NCBI RefSeq assembly: GCF_046233715.1
Contig: NZ_JBJNRJ010000006.1
Span: forward strand, 62,001-126,000
Origin: Trujillonella humicola
Lineage (GTDB): Bacteria > Actinomycetota > Actinomycetes > Mycobacteriales > Geodermatophilaceae
Reading direction: 5' to 3'
DNA: 64,000 nucleotides
Within the stretch, counting starts at the first letter, position 1. Every line of letters begins with the position of its first letter. Positions 25,008 through 33,807 of the stretch are shown here, piece after piece. Below the pieces are notes generated by a model. It was not told the origin of the DNA. It worked only from the letters and a program-made list of their open reading frames with translations, and did not search any database. A program made the position numbers and the translations under genes.

Positions 25008-26087
25008 TCAGCGCTCGATGTCGCCGCGGATGAAGGCCTCGACGGCGTCGCGGGCCTCGCTGTCGCTGTACTGCACCGGCGGCGACTTCATGAAGTACGA
25101 CGACGCGGACAGGATCGGGCCGCCGATGCCGCGGTCCTTGGCGATCTTCGCGGCGCGGACGGCGTCGATGATGATGCCGGCCGAGTTCGGGGAGTCCCAG
25201 ACCTCGAGCTTGTACTCCAGGTTCAGTGGGACGTCGCCGAACGCGCGGCCCTCGAGCCGGACGTAGGCCCACTTGCGGTCGGTCAGCCACGGCACGTGGT
25301 CCGACGGGCCGATGTGCACGTTGTCCTTGCCCATGTCCCGGTCGACCTGGCTGGTGACGGCCTGGGTCTTGGAGATCTTCTTGGACTCCAGGCGCTCGCG
25401 CTCGAGCATGTTCTTGAAGTCCATGTTGCCGCCGACGTTGAGCTGCATCGTGCGGTCCAGCTGCACGCCGCGGTCCTCGAACAGCTTCGCCAGCACCCGG
25501 TGGGTGATGGTCGCGCCGACCTGGCTCTTGATGTCGTCACCGACGATCGGCACCCCGGCGGCGGTGAACTTGTCCGCCCACTCCTTCGTGCCGGCGATGA
25601 ACACCGGGAGGGCGTTCACGAACGCGACGCCGGCGTCCAGGGCGGCCTGGGCGTAGAACTCGGCGGCCTGCTGCGAGCCGACCGGCAGGTAGCAGACGAG
25701 CACGTCGGCGCCGGACTCGCGCAGGGCGGCGACGACGTCCACCGGCTGCTCGTCGGACTCCTCGATGGTCTCCCGGTAGTACCGGCCGAGACCGTCGAGC
25801 GTGGTGCCGCGCTGGACGGGGACGCCCAGCGGCGGCACGTCGCAGATCGAGATGGTGTTGTTCTCGCTGGCGACGATCGCCTCCGAGAGGTCGCGACCGA
25901 CCTTCTTGGCGTCGACGTCGAACGCGGCGACGAACTGCACGTCCGAGACGTGGTACTCGCCGAACCGCACGTGCATCAGGCCCGGGACGGAGCCGGTCTC
26001 GTCGGCGTCCCGGTAGTAGTGCACGCCCTGCACCAGCGACGCGGCGCAGTTGCCGACGCCGACGATGGCGACCTTGACGGCTCCCAT
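25008..26087 (-). CDS. ino1: inositol-3-phosphate synthase
   Basis: Converts glucose-6-phosphate to inositol phosphate using NAD+, the first step to phosphatidylinositol and mycothiol in actinobacteria. It has 359 residues. The Rossmann loop is VAIVGVGNCAASLVQGVHYY. DDIKSQVGATITHRVL, LQLNVGGNMDFKNM and EYKLEVWDSPNSAGIIIDAVRAAKIAKDRG are signature blocks, with lysines of the active site visible. It lies directly downstream of padR on the same strand, as in M. tuberculosis (Rv0047c-Rv0046c), separated by a GC hairpin. Confidence 0.96.
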   Translation of the reverse strand: MGAVKVAIVGVGNCAASLVQGVHYYRDADETGSVPGLMHVRFGEYHVSDVQFVAAFDVDAKKVGRDLSEAIVASENNTISICDVPPLGVPVQRGTTLDGLGRYYRETIEESDEQPVDVVAALRESGADVLVCYLPVGSQQAAEFYAQAALDAGVAFVNALPVFIAGTKEWADKFTAAGVPIVGDDIKSQVGATITHRVLAKLFEDRGVQLDRTMQLNVGGNMDFKNMLERERLESKKISKTQAVTSQVDRDMGKDNVHIGPSDHVPWLTDRKWAYVRLEGRAFGDVPLNLEYKLEVWDSPNSAGIIIDAVRAAKIAKDRGIGGPILSASSYFMKSPPVQYSDSEARDAVEAFIRGDIER

Positions 26088-26130
26088 GGGTTTCCTCTCT
26101 CCGTTGGACCCGCAGGTCCCTCGTCTGTCC

Positions 26131-26148
26131 GGGGCGGTGGACCGCCCC
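26131..26148. terminator. short GC hairpin between padR and ino1
   Basis: GGGGCGG (26131-26137) and CCGCCCC (26142-26148) form a 7-bp stem with a 4-base loop, between the padR stop and the ino1 start. It may terminate or attenuate padR transcription before ino1. Confidence 0.45.
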
Positions 26149-26158
26149 CGGGCCCCGG

Positions 26159-26800
26159 TCAGGGCGTGCGACCGTCGTCTCCGGCCGCGCCCTCCCGGTG
26201 CCCCGTGTCTGTCGGCGCCGTGGTGACCGGTGTCGTGGTGGTCGGTGTCGTGTCCGTGAGCTCCCGGTCGATGAGCTCGGACAGCCAGCGGACCTCCCGG
26301 TCCACGGACTCCAGCCCGTGCCGCTGCAGCTCGAGCGTGTAGCGGTCCAGTCGCTGCCGGGTCCGCGCCAGTGAGGCCCGCAGTCCTTCCCGCTGCCGCT
26401 CGACGGTGCGCCTGCGGCCCTCGAGGATCCGCAGCCGCACGTCCGCGGCGGTGTGCCGGAAGAAGGCCAGGTGGACGCCGAAGTGGCCTCCGTCGTCGTA
26501 CGCCTCCGGGCCGGCCTGGCTGACCAGTTCCTGGAAGCGCTCCTTGCCCTCCGCGGTGATCGTGTAGACCACCTTTCCCCGGCGGCCGGTGAGCGGCGGT
26601 GCGTCGGCCGGAAGCAGCTCCCCCCGGCCGGGCTCGGCGGTGGTGACGAACCCGGCCGCGTGGAGTCGCTTCAACGCGGGGTACAGCGAGCCGTAGGAGA
26701 TGCTGCGCAGGCCGCCGAGCACCTGGCTGAGCTGCTTGCGCAGCTCGTACCCGTGCATCGGCGACTGCTGCAGCAGGCCGAGGATGGCGAACTCGAGCAC
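26159..26800 (-). CDS. PadR family transcriptional regulator
   Basis: A 213-residue regulator. The N-terminal winged helix has the PadR signature EFAILGLLQQSPMHGYELRKQLSQVLGGLRSISYGSLYPALKRLHAAGFV (residues 3 to about 52), followed by the wing with VVYTITAEGKERFQEL. The C-terminal half is helical and ends in a Thr-rich tail. The GTG at 26800 has GGAGG five bases upstream. A near-perfect 25-bp operator lies 26-50 bp upstream of the start, so autoregulation is likely. It precedes ino1 as in mycobacteria. The effector is unknown. Confidence 0.9.
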   Translation of the reverse strand: MLEFAILGLLQQSPMHGYELRKQLSQVLGGLRSISYGSLYPALKRLHAAGFVTTAEPGRGELLPADAPPLTGRRGKVVYTITAEGKERFQELVSQAGPEAYDDGGHFGVHLAFFRHTAADVRLRILEGRRRTVERQREGLRASLARTRQRLDRYTLELQRHGLESVDREVRWLSELIDRELTDTTPTTTTPVTTAPTDTGHREGAAGDDGRTP

Positions 26801-26825
26801 TCCGCCCTCCCCAGCTCCCTGCCGG

Positions 26826-26850
26826 TCGATGTATCGAGACGATACATCGA
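26826..26850. promoter_or_regulatory. PadR operator
   Basis: TCGATGTATCG (26826-26836) and CGATACATCGA (26840-26850) are perfect 11-bp inverted arms around a 3-base AGA spacer. The centre-proximal ATGTATCG/CGATACAT halves resemble ATGT/ACAT PadR boxes. It lies upstream of padR and about 115 bp ahead of the divergent DUF5318 gene. Confidence 0.8.
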
Positions 26851-26953
26851 TCGGTGAACGAGGGGGCAACACGTGGTCACCCGGTCGTGGCGCGCAGGCT
26901 GCTCCGGCCGCCGAGAGCCGTTCGCGGACCCCCGCCGGCCGCCCCCCGGTGCG

Positions 26954-26959
26954 TACCCT
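26954..26959 (+). promoter_or_regulatory. -10 element of leaderless DUF5318 gene promoter
   Basis: TACCCT lies 6 bases before the GTG start at 26966, the same arrangement as upstream of pcnA. It suggests a leaderless mRNA. Confidence 0.55.
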
Positions 26960-26965
26960 GGCCCG

Positions 26966-27379
26966 GTGCCCGGACGACGCTCCGTCGTGGACTACTCGCT
27001 GCAGCGGCGAGCCGTCCTCGCGGGCGTGCAGGCGGGGCGCACGAGCCTGTACGAGGTCTGCGACGCCAGCCCCTACCTGACCCGTGCGGCGCGCTACCAC
27101 GGCGACCCGACCGACGAGCCGTGCCCGATCTGCCGCGGACACCGGCTGACCCTCGTCAGCTACGTCTACGGTGACCGCCTCGGTCACGTGTCCGGGCAGG
27201 CCAAGACGCACGTCGAACTGGCGCGGATGGACGGCAAGCAGGAGGAGTTCTCGGTCTACGAGGTGGAGGTCTGCCGCGGGTGCGGCTGGAACCACCTCGG
27301 CCGCTCCTACGTCCTCGGTCGGGAACCGGAGCCCGGTCGACGGCCGGGCCGGAGCCCGCGGCGGGCCGCCACCGAGTAA
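26966..27379 (+). CDS. DUF5318 family zinc-ribbon-like protein
   Basis: A 137-residue conserved actinobacterial protein (mycobacterial Rv0049 position, just before ponA1), function unknown. Two Cys pairs are visible: DEPCPICRGHRLTL and VEVCRGCGWNHLGRSY, a likely zinc ribbon. The N-terminal motif DYSLQRRAVLAGVQAGRTSLYEVCDASPYL is characteristic. The GTG at 26966 is favoured by the -10 placement; a second GTG at 26987 (VDYSLQRR) is an alternative. The tail is Arg/Pro-rich. Confidence 0.85.
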   Translation: MPGRRSVVDYSLQRRAVLAGVQAGRTSLYEVCDASPYLTRAARYHGDPTDEPCPICRGHRLTLVSYVYGDRLGHVSGQAKTHVELARMDGKQEEFSVYEVEVCRGCGWNHLGRSYVLGREPEPGRRPGRSPRRAATE

Positions 27380-27574
27380 CCGAGAGCACTCCGGATCGGG
27401 AACACCGCGCCGCCGTCCCGGTCGTTGTACCGCGGGGCGGCCATACACGAGCCGGCCGGGGTGAATCGTGTCGCAACGCCGCGGATCTCCCCCGTTCTCA
27501 CAGCTGCACACGCCACGCTGGGTAGCGGGACGAACTCGTCCCGTCCCACACCACTGCCAGGAAGGGGCTCGCGC

Positions 27575-30019
27575 GTGCCCTCCCACGACGAGACGTCACC
27601 GGTCGGACCGGGCGCCGGCTCGGTCCGCCGGCCTCCGCCCGCCCGTCCCGGCGGGGCCGGCCGCGGCCGGACGACGGCGTCCCGCTCCGGTTCGGGCTCG
27701 GGCGGGAACCGGCCGCCGGGCAACGGCGGTGGCCGGCCGCCGGCGTCCGGTGGACGCGGTGGCAACGGAAGGGGCGGGAGCGGCGGCCGCAAAGGCAGGC
27801 CGGCCCGCACGAAGAAGCAGCGCCGCCGCCGCCGGCTGAAGATCGCCGCCGGCCTCCTCGCCGGGATGTTCGTGCTGCTCGCGGTGTTCGTGGGCGTCGT
27901 CTACGCGACGACCGAGGTGCCCGACCCCAGCAGCGTCCAGAACGCCCAGACGACCGTCGTGTACTACGCCGACGGCACCACCGAGATGGGGCGCCTGGGC
28001 GACGAGAACCGCACCAACGTCTCGCTGGACCAGGTGTCGGAGCCCGCCCGCAACGCGATCCTCGCGGCGGAGAACCGGAACTTCTACGCCGACCCGGGCA
28101 TCTCGTTCACCGGCATCGTCCGCGCGGCCTGGAACAACGTGACCGGCGGCTCGACGCAGGGCGGGTCGACGATCACCCAGCAGTACGTCAAGAACGCCTT
28201 CCTGACCCAGGAGCAGACGTTCAGCCGGAAGTTCCAGGAGCTGTTCCTGGCCATCAAGCTGGACAACGAGTACTCGAAGGACGAGATCTTCGAGAACTAC
28301 CTCAACACCATCTACTTCGGCCGCGGCGCCTACGGCATCGAGGCGGCGGCCAACACCTTCTTCGGCGTCCCGGCCAGCGCGCTGACCGCCGAGCAGGGCG
28401 CCGTCCTCGCCGTCCTCATCCGCAACCCGTCGAACAACGACCCCGAGGTCAACCCGGAGGGCGCGCTCAGCCGGTGGGAGCGGGTGCTCGACGCCATGGA
28501 GGGGGAGGGCTGGCTCACCGCCGACCAGCGCGCCGCCGCGGTCTACCCCCCGGTCATGCCGCGCACCGGCTCCAACCTCGGCATCCCCAGCGGTCCCGAG
28601 GGCCTGGTGGTCCAGCAGGCGCTGGCCGAGCTGCGGGCCAAGGGCTACACCGAGCAGCAGATCCTGGCCGGCGGGCTGCGGATCACGACCACCATCCAGA
28701 AGCCGGCGCAGGACGCGGCGATCGCCGCCGTGGCCGACGTCATGGAGGGCGAGCCGGAGAACCTGCGGCAGGCGCTGGTGGCCGTCGACCCGCGGACCGG
28801 TGCCGTCGTCGCCTACTACGGCGGGCCGAACGGGACCGGGACCGACTACGCGCAGGCGCAGCGCCAGCCCGGCTCCTCCATGAAGCCCTACGTGCTGGCC
28901 ACCGCCCTGGAGCAGGGCATCGGCGTCCAGTCGCGCCGTGACGGCTCCTCACCGCAGACCTTCCCCGACCGCGAGGCCCCGGTGCGCAACTCCGGCGGCG
29001 CCTCCTGCGGCAGCTGCACCCTGGTCGAGGCGATGACCCGCTCGCTGAACACCACCTTCTACGGGCTGGCCTACGAGGTCGGGCCGGAGAACGTCCGCGC
29101 GACGGCGCTGGCCGCCGCCGGGCTGCCGGAGACGTGGCAGGGCGGGTTCCTCGAGGGGCAGACGATCCTGGCCAACGCCGACGGCGGCACCGGCTCGGCC
29201 ATCGGCATCGGCGAGTACGAGATGCGCCCCATCGACCAGGCGCACGGCTTCGCCACCCTCGCCGCCGGCGGCGTGGAGCGCAGCCCGTACTTCGTCGCGC
29301 GGGTGACCGACAGCACCGGCGCGGTCCTGCTCGAGTACGGCGGTGACCCCGGTGAGCAGGTCATCCCGGCCGACGTCGCCGGGGACACGACCTACGCGCT
29401 GCGCGACGTCGCGTCCTACTCCCGCCGCTCCCTGGACGGCAACCGCCCGGTGGCCAGCAAGACCGGCACCCAGGGGCTCAACGCGACCGACAACTCCGAC
29501 GCCTGGATGGTCGGGTACACCCCGTCGCTGTCGACGGCGGTGTGGATGGGCACCGACGGCCGGGAGCCGATCGTCAACGCCGGCGGCTCGATCATCTACG
29601 GCTCGGGCCTGCCCGGTGCCATCTGGCAGCAGTTCATGAACGCCGTCCTGGCCGGGACGCCGGAGGAGCCGCTGCCCGACGAGCCGGTGATCGACGCCGA
29701 CCGCAGGGGGCCGCCGCCGAGCGAGACCGCCGCCCCGCCGACGTCGGAGGCGCCGCAGACGACGCAGCCGGCGCCGACCACCACCGTCGAGGAGCCCGAG
29801 GACACCCCGCCGCCGGCACCCGAGCCGACGCCGACGCCGACCCCCACGCCCACGCCCACCCCGACGCCTCCCCCGACCGCTCCCCCGACGCCTCCCCTGC
29901 CGGGGACCCAGGCGCCGGGCAACGGCGGCGGCGGGCCGGGCGGGCCGGGCGGGCCTGGCGGCGGCGGTCAGGGCGGTCAGGCCGGCGGGCAGGTGCAGCA
30001 GCCCGTCCCCGCCGGCTGA
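27575..30019 (+). CDS. class A penicillin-binding protein (PonA1-like)
   Basis: A bifunctional transglycosylase/transpeptidase for peptidoglycan synthesis, 814 residues. It has a cytoplasmic Gly/Arg/Pro-rich segment of about 85 residues and then a single membrane helix (IAAGLLAGMFVLLAVFVGVVYA). The GT51 domain contains AILAAENRNFY and GGSTITQQYVKN. The transpeptidase has SSMK (RQPGSSMKPYV), the SLN motif (TRSLNTTFYG) and KTGT (ASKTGTQGL). A Pro/Thr tail with PTPTPT repeats ends in Gly-rich sequence, as in mycobacterial PonA1. The GTG has GGAAGGGG upstream; an in-frame extension upstream looks non-coding. Confidence 0.94.
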   Translation: MPSHDETSPVGPGAGSVRRPPPARPGGAGRGRTTASRSGSGSGGNRPPGNGGGRPPASGGRGGNGRGGSGGRKGRPARTKKQRRRRRLKIAAGLLAGMFVLLAVFVGVVYATTEVPDPSSVQNAQTTVVYYADGTTEMGRLGDENRTNVSLDQVSEPARNAILAAENRNFYADPGISFTGIVRAAWNNVTGGSTQGGSTITQQYVKNAFLTQEQTFSRKFQELFLAIKLDNEYSKDEIFENYLNTIYFGRGAYGIEAAANTFFGVPASALTAEQGAVLAVLIRNPSNNDPEVNPEGALSRWERVLDAMEGEGWLTADQRAAAVYPPVMPRTGSNLGIPSGPEGLVVQQALAELRAKGYTEQQILAGGLRITTTIQKPAQDAAIAAVADVMEGEPENLRQALVAVDPRTGAVVAYYGGPNGTGTDYAQAQRQPGSSMKPYVLATALEQGIGVQSRRDGSSPQTFPDREAPVRNSGGASCGSCTLVEAMTRSLNTTFYGLAYEVGPENVRATALAAAGLPETWQGGFLEGQTILANADGGTGSAIGIGEYEMRPIDQAHGFATLAAGGVERSPYFVARVTDSTGAVLLEYGGDPGEQVIPADVAGDTTYALRDVASYSRRSLDGNRPVASKTGTQGLNATDNSDAWMVGYTPSLSTAVWMGTDGREPIVNAGGSIIYGSGLPGAIWQQFMNAVLAGTPEEPLPDEPVIDADRRGPPPSETAAPPTSEAPQTTQPAPTTTVEEPEDTPPPAPEPTPTPTPTPTPTPTPPPTAPPTPPLPGTQAPGNGGGGPGGPGGPGGGGQGGQAGGQVQQPVPAG

Positions 30020-30039
30020 GCGCCCGGCAGACTGGCGCG

Positions 30040-31620
30040 GTGACCTCCGCGCAGCACCCTCCGGACCCCTCGGACAGCTCCGCTGCCGGGGGGTCCGTGC
30101 CGTTCCGGGGGACGCCGTCCCCGCCGGCGGGTCCGGACCGGGTCGAGCCGGCGGGTCCGGACCGGGTCGAGCCGGCGGGTCCGGACCGGGTCGTGCCGAC
30201 CTGGACCGACCGGGTGGTCGCGCAGGCCGCCGAGGCCGTCGGCGGCCCGTGGGGACGGCACGCGGTCACCGGCCGGGCGCTGTTCTGGACCCCGCTGCGG
30301 GTCTGCCTGCTGTTCACCACGACGGTGCTGGCGCTCGCGTGGGTGAAGCAGGCCCCCTGCTCGTCGGGCAACTGGGCGGGCAGCCTGCAGTACACCCACT
30401 TCTGCTACAACGACGCCATCCCGCTGTGGGGACTGCACGGCCTGGACCAGGGGGCCGTCCCCTACCTGGACTCCGCGGTCGAGTACCCGGTGCTGACCGG
30501 TGGGTTGATGGCGGTCGCGGCGGGGCTGGCTCGTGCCTACGGCGGGATCTCCGGCGACCAGGGACCCTTTCCCGGAGTTCCGGCGGTGCAGGCCTACTAC
30601 GTGGTCACCTGCCTGCTGCTGGCGCTGCTGGCCCTCCTGGTGACGCGCACGGTCATGGCGCTGGCCGGGCGCCGGCCGTGGGACACCGCGATGGTCGCCC
30701 TCTCGCCGCTGCTGCTGGTGCACGCCTTCACCAACTGGGACCTGCTGGCCGTCGCCCTGACCGGGCTGGGCATGTGGGCGTGGGCGCGGCAGCGGGAGGT
30801 CCTGGCCGGTGCGCTGCTCGGGCTGGCGATCGCGGCGAAGTTCTACCCGTTGCTCGTGCTCGGCGCGTTGCTGCTGCTGTGCCTGCGGGCCGGGCTCTGG
30901 CGCACCTGGCTGCGGGCCGCCGGTGCCGCCGTCGTCGCCTGGCTGGCGGTCAACGTGCCGGTCGCGCTGCTGGCGTTCGACAACTGGGCCACGTTCTTCA
31001 CCTTCAGCCGGGAGCGCCGGGCCAACCCCGAGACGCTGTGGAACCTGGCCATCACGCTGTCCGACGGCCGCGCGTTCGACGGGCCGCTCGCCGAGGGGCA
31101 GCCGCCCTCGGTGCTCAACGCCGTCGTCACGGTCGTGCTGCTCGCCTACGGGCTGGGCGTGGCCTGGCTGACGCTGGCCGCTCCCGTGCGGCCGCGGGTA
31201 GCGCAGGTGGCCTTCCTCCTGGTCGCGGGCTTCCTGCTGCTCAACAAGGTGTGGAGCCCGCAGTTCTCGCTGTGGCTGCTGCCCCTGGCCGTGCTCGCCC
31301 GGCCGCGCTGGCGCTCGCTGCTGCTGTGGCAGGCCGTCGAGGCGCTGGTGTGGGGGGTGACGATGCTCTGGTACCTCGGCACCGCCAACCGCGGCATCGA
31401 CCAGGAGTGGTTCTGGATGGTCGTCGTCACCCGGGACGTCGCGGTCGTCGGACTCGTCGTGCTGGTGGTGCGCGAGATCTGGCGGCCCGACTCCGACGTC
31501 GTCCGCACCAGCTGGCCCGGCGTCGACGACCCCGCCGGCGGCGTGCTGGACCGTGCGCCCGACCGGCTCGCGCTCACCGGCCGGAGGACGGCGCCGCGGC
31601 TCAGCCGATCGCGGACCTGA
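30040..31620 (+). CDS. GT87-type polyprenol-phosphate-mannose-dependent glycosyltransferase
   Basis: A polytopic GT-C glycosyltransferase, 526 residues, at the position of mycobacterial Rv0051 after ponA1. The N-terminal 65 residues are disordered, with a 3x8-residue repeat (GPDRVEPA). Then come about ten hydrophobic segments. The first extracytoplasmic loop carries YTHFCYNDAIPLWGLHGLD and AVEYPVLTGG, the type of acidic loop seen in GT87 enzymes. The GTG start lies 20 bases after the PBP stop, so an operon is likely. The gene overlaps the convergent endonuclease IV gene by 20 bp. Confidence 0.8.
   Translation: MTSAQHPPDPSDSSAAGGSVPFRGTPSPPAGPDRVEPAGPDRVEPAGPDRVVPTWTDRVVAQAAEAVGGPWGRHAVTGRALFWTPLRVCLLFTTTVLALAWVKQAPCSSGNWAGSLQYTHFCYNDAIPLWGLHGLDQGAVPYLDSAVEYPVLTGGLMAVAAGLARAYGGISGDQGPFPGVPAVQAYYVVTCLLLALLALLVTRTVMALAGRRPWDTAMVALSPLLLVHAFTNWDLLAVALTGLGMWAWARQREVLAGALLGLAIAAKFYPLLVLGALLLLCLRAGLWRTWLRAAGAAVVAWLAVNVPVALLAFDNWATFFTFSRERRANPETLWNLAITLSDGRAFDGPLAEGQPPSVLNAVVTVVLLAYGLGVAWLTLAAPVRPRVAQVAFLLVAGFLLLNKVWSPQFSLWLLPLAVLARPRWRSLLLWQAVEALVWGVTMLWYLGTANRGIDQEWFWMVVVTRDVAVVGLVVLVVREIWRPDSDVVRTSWPGVDDPAGGVLDRAPDRLALTGRRTAPRLSRSRT
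30123..30194 (+). repeat. three tandem 24-bp units in the GT87 gene
   Basis: Three 24-bp units of a GCCGGCGGGTCCGGACCGGG-type sequence encode the repeated GPDRVEPA octapeptide. The third unit differs at its end (VVPT). It could vary in copy number by slippage. Confidence 0.85.
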
Positions 31621-32413
31621 CGAGGGCGACCTCCTCGGCGTGGGCCGCGGCGTCGCCCGGGGTCTCCAGGACGATCGGCGCGTCGGCGGCCCGGGCCACG
31701 TCCAGCAGCACCTCGGGTGGGATCTCGCCGCCGGCCAGCGGCGCGTGCCGGTCGCGGCTGGACCCGGCCGCGTCGCGGCTGTTGTTGAGGTGCACGACGT
31801 CGATCCGGCCGGTGAGCGCGCGGACGTCGTCCACCGCCGTCTCGAGGTCCCACCCGGCGGCCCAGGCGTGGCAGGTGTCCAGCACGAAGCCGGTGCCGAA
31901 CCCGCCGACGGCCTCCCACAGCCGCGCCAGCGCGTCGAGGTCGCGGGCCATGGCGTTGCCGCCGCCCGCGGTGTTCTCGATGAGCAGCGGGACGGCGAAG
32001 CCGCCGGCCTCGGCCTGGCGGGCGAAGGTCTTGCGCCAGTTGTCGACGCCGGCGGCCGGGTCGTCCGCGGCAAGCACGTGACCGCCGTGCACGACCAGCC
32101 CCAGCGCGCCGACGGCCGCCGCGGCGTCGGCATGCTGGCCCAGCAGCTTGCGGCTCGGGATGCGGATGCGGTTGTTCGTCGTGGCCACGTTGAGCACGTA
32201 GGGGGCGTGGACGACGACGGTGACCTCCCCCTCGCGCAGCGCGTCGGCGTCCGGCCGGGGCCGGGGCGCCTTCCACCCCTGCGGGTCGCCCAGGAAGACC
32301 TGCACGCCGTCGGCGTCCATCTCCGCCGCGCGGGCGATCGGGCCGCCGTCGAGCAGCTCGCCGGCCTCGGTCAGGCCGGGGCCGACGTGTACGCCGATCG
32401 GGTGCGTCGCCAT
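31601..32413 (-). CDS. nfo: endonuclease IV (AP endonuclease, TIM barrel)
   Basis: Endonuclease IV cleaves DNA 5' of abasic sites using three metal ions. The 270 residues keep the metal-ligand series in order: His in VVHAPYVLN, His in VVHGGHVLA, Glu in LLIENTAGG, Asp and His in VLDTCHAWAAG, His in DVVHLNNS, Asp and His in SRDRHAPLAGGEIP, Glu in IVLETPG. Length and barrel start (PIGVHVGPGLTEAGELLDG) fit. The ATG at 32413 is chosen over an extended frame. Confidence 0.87.
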   Translation of the reverse strand: MATHPIGVHVGPGLTEAGELLDGGPIARAAEMDADGVQVFLGDPQGWKAPRPRPDADALREGEVTVVVHAPYVLNVATTNNRIRIPSRKLLGQHADAAAAVGALGLVVHGGHVLAADDPAAGVDNWRKTFARQAEAGGFAVPLLIENTAGGGNAMARDLDALARLWEAVGGFGTGFVLDTCHAWAAGWDLETAVDDVRALTGRIDVVHLNNSRDAAGSSRDRHAPLAGGEIPPEVLLDVARAADAPIVLETPGDAAAHAEEVALVRSAIG

Positions 32414-32531
32414 GGGACCGACGGTAGTTCCGGCCGGCGACAGGTTTGCGCGTAACCCGGGACACACATCATCGTTCCTGCACCGTGACGGGGGTTACTC
32501 CCCGGTAGCTCGACGGAGGGTGTGCACGGAC

Positions 32532-33596
32532 ATGGCGACCGGTCGGATCCGACGCAGCGCCCGGCGGGGCCTCGCCGGGGCGCTCCTGCTCTGGCTGGCC
32601 ATCCTGGGGACGTCGGTGCTCGTGGCGCCCCGTGCCCACGCCGACCCCAACGGCCGGGTGGACCCGGTGGTGGAGGTGGTCATCCGGGACCTCACGCCGC
32701 ACTACGTGTCGATCGACGACGGCGACACCGTGCGCTTCACCAACCAGATCCCGGACAAGACCGTCCAGGTCGGCGGCGGGGGTCTGCTGCCGTCACTGGT
32801 GAGCGTGACGGTGCGGACCGAGGTCACGCTGACCATGCCCACGGGGACCCGGGTGCTGCCGCCCGGTGCCTCCTGGGACGAGACCTTCGACCGCGACTGC
32901 TCGCTGCCCGGCGTCGTCGACGTCTGCCTGATCGGCTACACCTACCGGCTGCAGAGCAACGCCTCGCTGACCGCGGCGCTCACCGACGCGGTGTTCCGCC
33001 TGCTCCCTCCGCTGCCGGTGCCCACGCCGTTCGTCGTCACCACGCTGCCGCTGCCCAACCTGCCGGGGGTCGACCTGCCGCAGCTCCCGGTGATCGACGT
33101 CCCGACCCTGCTGCCCGGTGTCGGCGAGGTCCTGCCGCAGCTCGTCCCGCAGGGGGAGGCGCCCGCGCCGGCGCAGCAGCCCGTCGTCCCGTCGGCGCCG
33201 GCGGCGTCCGGCGTCGACGGGCTCCCCTACGCCTACGACACCGGGCTGGGCGCGGCGGACATGTCGCCGACCGGGGGCGGGGTGGCGGTGCTCGACCTGA
33301 GCCGGTTCACGCCGGCCTCGGGGGCGTCGGCCGGCGCCGGGGCCGCCGCGGGCGGATCCGGTGGGCGCGCAGGGAGCTACGACGGCGCCCCGGTGCCGGT
33401 GTTCGGCCGGCTGTCCGGGCTCGGGGAGGCGCTGGACGAGGAGAGCGCGAGCAGCGCCGACCCGGCCGACCCGGCCGCCGGCCCGCTCCCGCTCCCCGCG
33501 CTGCTCGCCATGGTGGCGCTGGCGGCGGCCACGGCCGCCCTGGTCCGCACGCACCTGGCCACCCGGTCGACCGGCGGGTCGCCCCGCTCGCGCTGA
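32532..33596 (+). CDS. secreted, C-terminally anchored protein of unknown function
   Basis: The 354 residues begin with a clear signal peptide (RRSARRGLAGALLLWLAILGTSVLVAPRAHA). A beta-rich domain follows (VVEVVIRDLTPHYVSIDDGDTVRFTN to RDCSLPGVVDVCLIGYTYRL) whose pattern resembles a cupredoxin-like sandwich, but no type 1 copper set of ligands is evident; two Cys may form a disulfide. A long Pro/Gly/Ala region leads to a C-terminal helix (PLPLPALLAMVALAAATAALV) and short basic tail. Not recognised as a named family. It lies alone between nfo and the rpsF operon. Confidence 0.7.
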   Translation: MATGRIRRSARRGLAGALLLWLAILGTSVLVAPRAHADPNGRVDPVVEVVIRDLTPHYVSIDDGDTVRFTNQIPDKTVQVGGGGLLPSLVSVTVRTEVTLTMPTGTRVLPPGASWDETFDRDCSLPGVVDVCLIGYTYRLQSNASLTAALTDAVFRLLPPLPVPTPFVVTTLPLPNLPGVDLPQLPVIDVPTLLPGVGEVLPQLVPQGEAPAPAQQPVVPSAPAASGVDGLPYAYDTGLGAADMSPTGGGVAVLDLSRFTPASGASAGAGAAAGGSGGRAGSYDGAPVPVFGRLSGLGEALDEESASSADPADPAAGPLPLPALLAMVALAAATAALVRTHLATRSTGGSPRSR

Positions 33597-33686
33597 GCAC
33601 CCCGCCGGGCGCCGTCCCTCGCTGCCCGGCCGCGCACGTCCGGGGTGGTCCTGTGGACGGCGGCGGAGGGTCGTCCCCGGCGCTGG

Positions 33687-33807
33687 TAGCCTGTGCGGTG
33701 GCGCGTTCTCCTCCCGCTCCCGCGGGGGTGGGGCGCGCGACGCATGTACGACCCTCCTGCTGCAGATGCACTGCAGCCGCCGAGACCAGAGGAGGTGGGG
33801 TTTCTCC
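33687..33807 (+). promoter_or_regulatory. rpsF leader and promoter region
   Basis: TAGCCT at 33687-33692 is a plausible -10. The leader contains two CTGCAG blocks (33760-33765, 33771-33776) that can pair and are followed by CCGCCGAGACC. This could be the S6:S18-binding leader described for rpsF operons, but the match was judged by eye only. AGGAGGTGGGG near 33790 is the ribosome site. Confidence 0.4.
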
